Assembly: GCA_937877605.1 (NCBI GenBank)
Contig: CALFJA010000014.1
Span: 1 to 40,635, forward strand
Reading direction: 5' to 3'
DNA length: 40,635 bases
Source: an uncultured Prevotellaceae bacterium
GTDB taxonomy: Bacteria; Bacteroidota; Bacteroidia; Bacteroidales; Bacteroidaceae
The position numbers and the translations under genes are program-made. Under the pieces are notes generated by a model. It was given only the letters and a program-made list of their open reading frames with translations. It had not been told where the DNA came from and searched no databases. Of this stretch, positions 33,875-40,635 are shown piece by piece; the first letter of the stretch is position 1; each line of letters starts with the position of its first letter.

Positions 33875-35131
33875 ATGAAAGAATTTGTCATATCCGAAGC
33901 CAAGGTCGAGACCGCCGTGCTGGTAGGTCTCATCACCCCCCGTCAGGACGAGGCCAAGACCAAGGAATACCTCGACGAGCTGGAGTTTCTTGCCGACACG
34001 GCAGGAGCGAAGGTCGTGCGAAGGTTCACCCAGCGTGCCGGCGGCTCCAGCAGCATCACCTATGTGGGCTCGGGAAAGCTTGATGAGATTGCCTCCTACA
34101 TCCGCGACGAGGAGGAGAACGAGCGTCCCGTGGGCATGGTCATCTTCGACGACGAACTATCGGCAAAGCAAATCCGCAACATAGAGAAGGCCCTCGGGGT
34201 GAAGATACTCGACCGCACCTCGCTCATCCTCGACATCTTCGCCATGCGTGCACAGACAGCGGCCGCCAAGACACAGGTGGAACTGGCTCAGTACCGCTAC
34301 ATGCTGCCCCGTCTGCAGCGTTTGTGGACCCACCTGGAACGTCAGGGCGGCGGCTCCGGCTCCGGCGGCGGCAAGGGCTCGGTGGGATTGCGCGGCCCGG
34401 GAGAGACACAGCTGGAAATGGACCGCCGGATCATTCTCCACCGCATCACCCTCCTGAAGCAGCGGCTCGCAGAGATAGACCAGCAGAAAACCACCCAGCG
34501 CAAGAACCGCGGACGGCTCATCCGCGTGGCACTCGTGGGCTATACTAATGTAGGAAAATCGACCATCATGAACCTCCTGTCAAAGAGCGAGGTCTTTGCC
34601 GAGAACAAACTCTTTGCCACGCTCGACACCACCGTACGCAAGGTAGTGGTGGAGAACCTCCCGTTCCTGCTGGCCGACACCGTCGGATTCATCCGCAAAC
34701 TGCCCACCGACCTCGTCGACTCGTTCAAGTCGACCCTCGATGAGGTGCGCGAGGCCGACCTCCTGCTCCATGTCGTAGACATCTCACACCCCGACTTCGA
34801 GGAGCAGATAAGCGTGGTGGAGAAAACCCTGGCCGACCTCGGATGTGCAGAAAAGCCCTCCATGATTGTCTTCAACAAGACAGACAACTACAAGTGGGTG
34901 GAAAAGGCCCCCGACGACCTGACCCCCGAAACCCGCGAAAACATCAACCTCGAACGGCTCAAGCGCACTTGGATGGCAAAACTCAACGACAACTGCATCT
35001 TCATCTCCGCCCTGCAGAAGCAGAACATCGACGAGTTCCGCACCATACTCTACCAGAAAGTGCGCGAGATGCATGTCCAGAAATACCCCTACAACGACTT
35101 CCTTTACAACATAGAATCGCCCGAAGAATAA
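33875..35131 (+). CDS. hflX: GTPase HflX
   Basis: Ribosome-splitting GTPase that rescues stalled ribosomes under stress. The 418-residue protein has the N-terminal HflX domain (EAKVETAVLVGLITP ... YVGSGKLDEI), a helical linker with the glycine-rich GGGSGSGGGKGSVGLRGPGETQLE, and the G domain: P-loop GYTNVGKST (222-230), DTVGFIRKLP and NKTD. The frame is open to 33794, but the -7 box at 33849 lies inside that extension, so the ATG at 33875 is chosen. It is followed after 19 bp by DUF4954. Confidence 0.95.
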   Translation: MKEFVISEAKVETAVLVGLITPRQDEAKTKEYLDELEFLADTAGAKVVRRFTQRAGGSSSITYVGSGKLDEIASYIRDEEENERPVGMVIFDDELSAKQIRNIEKALGVKILDRTSLILDIFAMRAQTAAAKTQVELAQYRYMLPRLQRLWTHLERQGGGSGSGGGKGSVGLRGPGETQLEMDRRIILHRITLLKQRLAEIDQQKTTQRKNRGRLIRVALVGYTNVGKSTIMNLLSKSEVFAENKLFATLDTTVRKVVVENLPFLLADTVGFIRKLPTDLVDSFKSTLDEVREADLLLHVVDISHPDFEEQISVVEKTLADLGCAEKPSMIVFNKTDNYKWVEKAPDDLTPETRENINLERLKRTWMAKLNDNCIFISALQKQNIDEFRTILYQKVREMHVQKYPYNDFLYNIESPEE

Positions 35132-35150
35132 ACCAAACCCCAATAACACT

Positions 35151-36998
35151 ATGGCATACAGACAACTTACATCGGCAGAGATTGCCCAACTGCAGCGGCA
35201 AGGCTGCCAGGCCGAACGCTGGGAATACATTCAGGTGGCCGAACGGTTCAACGCAGACTTTGTCCACCAAGTGGAATTCTACGGCCATGTGCGCCTCGGC
35301 GAACTCACCGAGGATGTGCAGATTAGCGACGACTTCTACAAGCACAGCGCACTGAAGAACGCCACCCTGCGCAATGTTACCATCGGCGACAACTGCCTCA
35401 TCGAGCGGATTGGAAACCGTATCAACAACTACACCATCGGCAACAGGTGCGTCATCACTAATGTGAACACGCTGGAAACCAACCAGAAGGCACACTTCGG
35501 ACAGGGAAAAGTCATCTCCGTGCTCAACGAGGTGGGCGACGGCAATGTCATGCTCTTCGACGGACTGACCAGCCAACTGGCTGCCTTCATGGCCAAGCAC
35601 TTTGCTAACGCACCCCTCATGGAGCGCCTCCACCGCCTCATCCGCGAGGAAATAGACCGCACCATCCCCAAATACGGCGTCATTGGCGACAATGTGCGCA
35701 TTGTGAATACCTCGATGATTATCAACACCCACATCAACGACGACTGCGAAATCGTGGGGGCAACGAGGCTCTCCGACTGCAGCATAAAAAGCATCCCGGG
35801 GGCTGCGGTGAAAATAGGCAGCGGCGTCATCTGCGAGAACTCCATCATCTTCGACGGCACCAGCATACTGAACAGTGCCAAGATAGAGAATTGCTTCGTT
35901 GGAGAAACCTGCCAGATAACCAACGGCTTCACCGCAGAGTCGAGCGTGTTCTTCGCCAACTCCTTCATGGCCAACGGCGAGGCATGTGCCGCCTTCTGCG
36001 GACCTTTCTCCGCAAGCCACCACAAAAGCTCGCTGCTTATCGGGGGCGAGTTCTCCTTCTACAATGCAGGCTCCAACACAAACTTCTCCAACCATGCCTA
36101 CAAGATGGGTCCCATGCACTACGGAACCCTGGAGCGCGGCACCAAGACAGCCTCGGGCGCCTACATCCTCATGCCGGCCAAGATAGGAACATTCTCCGTC
36201 TGCTTCGGCAAACTGATGTATCATCCCGACACCCGCAAACTGCCCTTTGCCTATCTCATCGCCTACAACGACACGATGTACCTCGTGCCCGGGCGCAACC
36301 TCACCACCGTGGGACTCTATCGAGATATCCGCAAGTGGCCGAAACGCGATGCCCGGCCGCTCAACGGCCAGAAAAGCATCGTCAATTTCGACTGGCTATC
36401 GCCTTTCTCCGTAGGGGAAATACTCGAGGGAAAGCGCATCCTGGAGCAACTGCGCAATGCCAGCGGCGACAATGTCTCGACCTACAACTACCACGAATAT
36501 GTCATCAAGGCATCCTCACTCCGTAAAGGCATCAAGTATTACGACATTGCCCTGCGCATTTTCATGGGGGCAGTCATGAAGCGCCACAAACTGGAACGCC
36601 CCGCCAGCGAGGTGGGACTGGGCAAGTGGAACGACCTGTCAGGACTGCTGCTGCCCGAGAGAGAGGAGCAACGCTTGGTCGACGATATTGTCGGCGGCAC
36701 CGTCACGGACATCAACCAGGTGCTGGAACGCTTCCGTCAACTGCATGAAAACTATGCCGAATACCGTTGGGCATGGGGCTACAAGATGATTCAGGACTAC
36801 TATGGGATTGACGAAATCACCCCCGAAGCCGCCGAGCGCATTAAAAAGGACTATATCACGGCACGCCGGGCGTGGATTGCCGAGATAAGAAAAGATGCCG
36901 AGAAAGAATTCGAACTGGGCGATGTTGAACCCGAAGTGCTCCAGAACTTCATCTCGCAACTGGACAAGGAAATCGACTTCGAGGAGTGGAAAGCCTGA
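35151..36998 (+). CDS. DUF4954 protein with left-handed beta-helix repeats
   Basis: The 615-residue protein has a helical N-terminus, then hexapeptide repeats of nucleotidyltransferase/acyltransferase type (about 60-110 and 180-300: VTIGDNCLIERI, YGVIGDNVRIVNTS, CEIVGATRLSDCSI). A region rich in aromatic residues around 290-370 (FSFYNAGSNTNFSNHAYKMGP) and a helical C-terminal third follow. The order and length match the Bacteroidetes family DUF4954. A sugar-nucleotide or acyl-transferring role is suggested by the fold only. It is the second gene of the hflX unit and ends at a strong terminator (37022). Confidence 0.85.
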   Translation: MAYRQLTSAEIAQLQRQGCQAERWEYIQVAERFNADFVHQVEFYGHVRLGELTEDVQISDDFYKHSALKNATLRNVTIGDNCLIERIGNRINNYTIGNRCVITNVNTLETNQKAHFGQGKVISVLNEVGDGNVMLFDGLTSQLAAFMAKHFANAPLMERLHRLIREEIDRTIPKYGVIGDNVRIVNTSMIINTHINDDCEIVGATRLSDCSIKSIPGAAVKIGSGVICENSIIFDGTSILNSAKIENCFVGETCQITNGFTAESSVFFANSFMANGEACAAFCGPFSASHHKSSLLIGGEFSFYNAGSNTNFSNHAYKMGPMHYGTLERGTKTASGAYILMPAKIGTFSVCFGKLMYHPDTRKLPFAYLIAYNDTMYLVPGRNLTTVGLYRDIRKWPKRDARPLNGQKSIVNFDWLSPFSVGEILEGKRILEQLRNASGDNVSTYNYHEYVIKASSLRKGIKYYDIALRIFMGAVMKRHKLERPASEVGLGKWNDLSGLLLPEREEQRLVDDIVGGTVTDINQVLERFRQLHENYAEYRWAWGYKMIQDYYGIDEITPEAAERIKKDYITARRAWIAEIRKDAEKEFELGDVEPEVLQNFISQLDKEIDFEEWKA

Positions 36999-37021
36999 CC
37001 GGTTGACCGCAAGCAATATGA

Positions 37022-37064
37022 CTTCGCCCAGCAGACACACGACCTGCTGGGCGAAGCTGTTTTT
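37022..37064 (+). terminator. Terminator after DUF4954
   Basis: Perfect 13-bp stem CTTCGCCCAGCAG (37022-37034) / CTGCTGGGCGAAG (37044-37056), 9-nt loop, followed by CTGTTTTT. It starts 24 bp after the stop codon. Confidence 0.9.
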
Positions 37065-37139
37065 CTGCCGCACACCGCCGACTTTCGCCCGGCCTGAAAA
37101 ATATTCGGGCAAAACAGCGGAAACATGCCCTGGATTTAT

Positions 37140-37147
37140 TATCTTTG
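37140..37147 (+). promoter_or_regulatory. -7 box for the M16 peptidase and pfkA
   Basis: TATCTTTG matches TAnnTTTG. It overlaps an upstream in-frame ATG (37145), which therefore cannot be the start; the next ATG (37178) is 30 bp downstream. No clear -33 box. Confidence 0.55.
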
Positions 37148-37177
37148 CAAGATAGAACAATACATAACATTATCAAT

Positions 37178-40084
37178 ATGAGAAACAAACTTTCGCTCAT
37201 CGGCCTGCTGCTGGTCATCGCCCTGATGCCGGCCCCGGCAAAAGACTACAAGTATCAAACCGTGAAGGGCGACCCCATGCAAGCCCGCATCTACACACTC
37301 GACAACGGACTGAAGGTCTATCTCTCGGTCAACAGGGAGATGCCGCGCATCACTGCCCACATAGCAGTGCGCACCGGCTCAAAGAACGACCCCGCAGAAA
37401 CCACCGGCCTGGCCCACTATCTTGAGCACCTGATGTTCAAAGGCACTAAGCAGTTCGGCACCAACAACCCCGATGCAGAGTCACCCCTGCTCGACGAGAT
37501 AGAGAAACGCTATGAGGAATATCGGCTTATTACCGATCCCGAACTGCGCAAGCAGAAATATCACGAGATAGACTCCGTCAGCCAGATTGCCGCGCAGTAC
37601 TTCATCCCCAACGAATACGACAAACTCATGGCAGCCATCGGCGCACAGGGAACCAACGCCTACACCAGCAACGATGTCACCTGCTACACGGAAGACATCC
37701 CGTCGAACGAGATTGAGAGCTGGGCTAAGATACAGTCCGACCGCTTCCAGAACATGGTCATCCGCGGTTTCCACACCGAACTGGAAGCCGTCTACGAGGA
37801 ATACAACATCGGACTGACCTCCGACCAGCGTAAACTGTTTCAGGCCTTTGCCGCAAAACTGTGGCCCACGCACCCCTACGGCACACAGTCGACCATCGGT
37901 ACCCAGGAACACCTGAAGAATCCGTCCATCGTCAACATCAAGAACTACTTCAAGAAGTGGTATGTTCCCAACAATGTGGCCATCTGTATGGCAGGCGACT
38001 TCGACTTCGACCAGACCATCGCCATCATCGACCGCTATTTCTCCGCATGGCAGCCAGGCGCCGATGTGAGCCAGCCCAAGTTCGCACCGCTGCCCGAACT
38101 GACCGCTCCGCAGGACAGCACGGTGCTCGGACAGGAAGCCGAACAAATCTGGCTGGGGTGGCGTGCAGACAAGGCCACCTCGCAACAGGCAGACACGCTG
38201 GCACTGGTGAGTTCCATCCTGAACAACGGCAAGGCCGGACTACTCGACCTGAACCTCAATCAGCAGATGAAGGTGCAGGGCGCTTTCGCCGGCGATGAAC
38301 TCCTGGCCGACCACGGAGGCTTCATCCTCGCAGGACAACCGAAGGAAGGACAGACCCTCGACGAGGTGAAACAGCTCCTCCTGGAGCAACTGGACCTGCT
38401 GAAAAAAGGTGAGTTCAGCGAGGAACTTCTCACATCCATCATCAAGAACAAGAAACTGAACTATCTCCGTTCGCTCGACAACAACCGAAGCCGCGTGAGC
38501 GAGTTTGTCGACGCCTTCATCAATGGTGAGGAATGGGAGAGTGTCGTCGGCAAGATAGACCGGCTCGCAAAGATTACGAAAGCCGATGTGGTGGACTTCG
38601 CCAACCGCTTCTTCACCGACGGATACATTGCCATCTACAAGCGGCAGGGCGTCGACACCACCCAGAAAAAAATTGACAAGCCGCAGATTACCGCCATACC
38701 TGCCAACCGTGACCAGGTGAGTCAGTTTGTCAAAGACATACAGAATGCCAAAGTGGAGCCCATACAGCCAGTATTCCTCGACTTCAGCAAGGACCTGACC
38801 CAGGGGCTGACTAAACGCCGTCTCCCCGTTATCTACAAGCAGAACACCGAGAACGACCTCTTCAACCTGGTGTTCCTCTTCGACTTCGGCAAGCAGGCCG
38901 ACAAGCGGATGGAACTCGCTGCCGACTACACCGACTACCTCGGAACCGACAAGTACACCGCACCGCAACTGCAGGAGATGTTCTACCAACTGGCTTGTAC
39001 CTACCGGCTGCGTGTCAGCGACGAGCAGGTGCAGATTTCCCTCAGCGGACTCAACGAGAGTCTGCCCGAGGCATTGCAGCTCGTTGAGCACATTATCGGT
39101 AATGTGAAGAGCGATCCGAAGGTCTACAACGAATGCGTAGAGCTTGAACTCAAGGGTCGCGCCGACCAAAAGAAAAACCAGAACGCCTGCTTCTCGGCAC
39201 TGAGCAACTACGGCATCTACGGCGAGTACAACAGCGTCCGCAACCATCTTTCGGAACAGGAGATGCGCACCGCCAACCCTGAAGAACTGGTGCAGTTGAT
39301 CAAGAACCTGAAGAACCATGCGCATACGGTGCTCTACTACGGCCCGATGAGCATGGACGAGCTGGACAAGGTGGTGACAAAGTATCACCAGACCGGCAAG
39401 AAACTCCTGCCCGCACTGGCCAACAAGCCCTACGAAAAGCAGGCAACCCCGCAGAGCGAGATACTCATTGCGCCCTACGATGCCAAGAACATCTACATGC
39501 GTATGTACCATAATGAGAATAAGGCGTGGGACGCCAATGAGGCAGGCGTCATGTCGGTGTTCAACGAATACTTCGGTGGCGGTATGAACGGCATCGTCTT
39601 TCAGGAACTGCGCGAGGCCCGCGGACTGGCCTACAGTGCCTCGGCACTCTACCAGCGCCCCTATCGTGCCGGCGAGACGGAAAGTTTCTACACCAACATA
39701 ATCGCCCAGAACGACAAGATGATGGACTGTGTCAATGTATTCCACGAAATCCTTAACGGCATGCCTGCCAGCCAGATGGCCTTCCAAGTGGCCAAGGATG
39801 CGATGATGAAGTCCATTGCCAGCAGGCGCACTACCAAGTTCTCCGTCATCAATGCCTACCTGGCCGCCAAGCGACTGGGCATCGACTACGACCTGAACCG
39901 CAAGGTTTTCGAACAGCTTCCGGCCGTACAACTGCAGGACATTGTCGACTTTGAGAAGCGGAACATGGCCGACAAGACCCTCCGCTACCTCATTCTCGGC
40001 GACGAGAACCAGCTCGACATGGAGTCGCTTGGGAAGATTGCACCCGTGAAGCGCCTGACGCTTGAAGAGGTGTTCGGTTACTAA
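37178..40084 (+). CDS. M16-family zinc metallopeptidase, exported
   Basis: The 968-residue protein has a signal peptide (residues 1-21, ending APA) and so acts in the periplasm. It is built like two fused M16 halves. The first carries the inverted zinc motif His-80-x-x-Glu-83-His-84 (HYLEH). Glu-201 and Glu-208 (TELEAVYEE) fit the downstream glutamate ligands. The distance from the motif to Glu-208, about 124 residues, is longer than the roughly 77 of pitrilysin because of an inserted helical segment (about 100-150). The second half (about 580-960) lacks HxxEH and has the family's R/Y region (ELREARGLAYSASALYQRPY). Probably degrades peptides in the periplasm. Start chosen at 37178 because of the signal peptide and the -7 box. 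pfkA follows after 34 bp. Confidence 0.92.
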   Translation: MRNKLSLIGLLLVIALMPAPAKDYKYQTVKGDPMQARIYTLDNGLKVYLSVNREMPRITAHIAVRTGSKNDPAETTGLAHYLEHLMFKGTKQFGTNNPDAESPLLDEIEKRYEEYRLITDPELRKQKYHEIDSVSQIAAQYFIPNEYDKLMAAIGAQGTNAYTSNDVTCYTEDIPSNEIESWAKIQSDRFQNMVIRGFHTELEAVYEEYNIGLTSDQRKLFQAFAAKLWPTHPYGTQSTIGTQEHLKNPSIVNIKNYFKKWYVPNNVAICMAGDFDFDQTIAIIDRYFSAWQPGADVSQPKFAPLPELTAPQDSTVLGQEAEQIWLGWRADKATSQQADTLALVSSILNNGKAGLLDLNLNQQMKVQGAFAGDELLADHGGFILAGQPKEGQTLDEVKQLLLEQLDLLKKGEFSEELLTSIIKNKKLNYLRSLDNNRSRVSEFVDAFINGEEWESVVGKIDRLAKITKADVVDFANRFFTDGYIAIYKRQGVDTTQKKIDKPQITAIPANRDQVSQFVKDIQNAKVEPIQPVFLDFSKDLTQGLTKRRLPVIYKQNTENDLFNLVFLFDFGKQADKRMELAADYTDYLGTDKYTAPQLQEMFYQLACTYRLRVSDEQVQISLSGLNESLPEALQLVEHIIGNVKSDPKVYNECVELELKGRADQKKNQNACFSALSNYGIYGEYNSVRNHLSEQEMRTANPEELVQLIKNLKNHAHTVLYYGPMSMDELDKVVTKYHQTGKKLLPALANKPYEKQATPQSEILIAPYDAKNIYMRMYHNENKAWDANEAGVMSVFNEYFGGGMNGIVFQELREARGLAYSASALYQRPYRAGETESFYTNIIAQNDKMMDCVNVFHEILNGMPASQMAFQVAKDAMMKSIASRRTTKFSVINAYLAAKRLGIDYDLNRKVFEQLPAVQLQDIVDFEKRNMADKTLRYLILGDENQLDMESLGKIAPVKRLTLEEVFGY

Positions 40085-40118
40085 GTGGTGAAAACAGGAA
40101 TAAAAACAGGTAGAAGAT

Positions 40119-40635
40119 ATGAGCAAGATAAAGACAATCGGCATCTTGACATCGGGGGGAGATGCCCCTGGTATGAATGCCGCTATCCGTGCCGTGACCC
40201 GCGCCGGCATCTATAACGGTTTCGCCATCAAGGGTATCTATCGCGGGTTCGACGGGCTGATAAAGGGCGAGGTGAAGCCGTTTACCACCGAGGATGTCTC
40301 TGGCATCATCACGCGAGGCGGCACCATCCTGAAGACTGCACGCTCGAAGGAGTTCATGACCCCGGAAGGCATGCGGAAGGCCTATGAGACTTGCCAGCGT
40401 GAAGGCATAGACGCACTGGTTGTCATCGGCGGAAACGGTTCGCTGACGGGGGCTCGTAACTTCGGCATGGAGTACGACTTTCCCTGCATAGGGCTGCCTG
40501 GCACCATCGACAACGACCTCTACGGGACAGATTCTACCATCGGCTACGACACCACGATGAACATCATCATGGAGTGTGTGGACCGCATCCGCGACACGGC
40601 CAACTCCCACGAGCGCATCTTCTTTGTCGAGGTGA
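40119..40635 (+). CDS. pfkA: 6-phosphofructokinase, N-terminal part (cut by window end)
   Basis: Phosphorylates fructose 6-phosphate in glycolysis. The first 172 residues show the ATP-binding start ILTSGGDAPGMNAAIRA, and the substrate and catalytic motif PGTIDND (Asp-131 as base) with GTDSTIGYDT. The phosphate-donor motif, normally GGDGS in ATP enzymes and GGDDS in pyrophosphate enzymes, reads GGNGS here: Gly at the donor-selecting position predicts ATP, but the metal-contacting Asp is replaced by Asn-106. The start ATG at 40119 lies 34 bp after the M16 peptidase stop, so the two are probably co-transcribed. Confidence 0.95.
   Translation, partial: MSKIKTIGILTSGGDAPGMNAAIRAVTRAGIYNGFAIKGIYRGFDGLIKGEVKPFTTEDVSGIITRGGTILKTARSKEFMTPEGMRKAYETCQREGIDALVVIGGNGSLTGARNFGMEYDFPCIGLPGTIDNDLYGTDSTIGYDTTMNIIMECVDRIRDTANSHERIFFVEV

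Noticed and set aside
38240..40210. Long minus-strand open frame (656 codons) opposite the M16 peptidase gene
   Set aside because: It is the mirror of a well-supported gene; the translation is His/Val/Leu-rich without any domain, and GC-rich codon bias keeps this frame open. The same applies to the antisense frames at 24184-26052, 5206-7128, 4164-5603, 8393-9730, 10520-12025 and 35001-36224.
1..40635. Horizontally acquired island, prophage or defence system
   Set aside because: All genes are core or common Bacteroidales families in familiar order with even base composition; no integrase, transposase, restriction or toxin gene was seen.

Overview
The window looks like a chromosomal housekeeping region of a GC-rich member of the order Bacteroidales, most like Prevotella or a close relative. 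The grounds are the gene set (PorX/PorW, a BT_3928-type DoxX protein beside tpiA, DUF1599, DUF4834, DUF4251, DUF4954), many lipoproteins, and promoters of the Bacteroidetes primary-sigma type (TTTG, 19-20 bp, TAnnTTTG) in front of most transcription units. No Shine-Dalgarno dependence, prophage, insertion sequence, plasmid gene or CRISPR array is visible. The genus is an inference; no rRNA is present.

Layout. 1-51: 3' truncated tRNA-Pro(GGG), minus strand. 298-7483 (+): aroA, a small Cys-rich membrane protein, porW, porX and tsaE, apparently one operon that joins shikimate synthesis, two type IX secretion system (T9SS) components and tRNA t6A modification. 7913-12016 (-): dnaE then trxA. 12607-14906 (+): psd, pssA (overlapping), DUF4834 and a DUF4251 lipoprotein, i.e. 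phosphatidylethanolamine synthesis plus two small envelope proteins. 15014-20328 (-): DUF1599, a BT_3928-type membrane protein whose frame runs without a stop into tpiA, a SPOR protein, folE, a lipoprotein, and xthA. 21184-22644 (+): CCA-adding/HD-domain nucleotidyltransferase. 23338-29194 (+): complete tripartite RND efflux operon, followed by an LpxA-like acyltransferase (29244-30026). 30277-33326 (+): typA and a DUF418 membrane protein. 33875-36998 (+): hflX and DUF4954. 37178 to the end (+): M16 metallopeptidase and the start of pfkA.

The least expected structure is not in the genes. Five long intergenic gaps (7484-7912, 12017-12606, 20329-21183, 22645-23337, 33327-33874) each carry a short array of imperfect 17-bp palindromes on a 22-bp period. 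The best copy, at 12376-12458, has four units starting exactly 22 bp apart. Arm sequences differ from unit to unit, often with both arms changed together, while the period is kept. A second dispersed element (about 46 bp, GAAATGTTAA ... TTTTTCCTC ... CTTTACAAA) lies near two of these arrays, with related or shortened copies near others. The second notable point is the 688-codon open frame that joins a six-helix membrane protein to a complete triosephosphate isomerase, with the enzyme predicted on the cytoplasmic side.

All coordinates and motifs were read by eye. Family names come from recognised motifs and gene order, without database searches.
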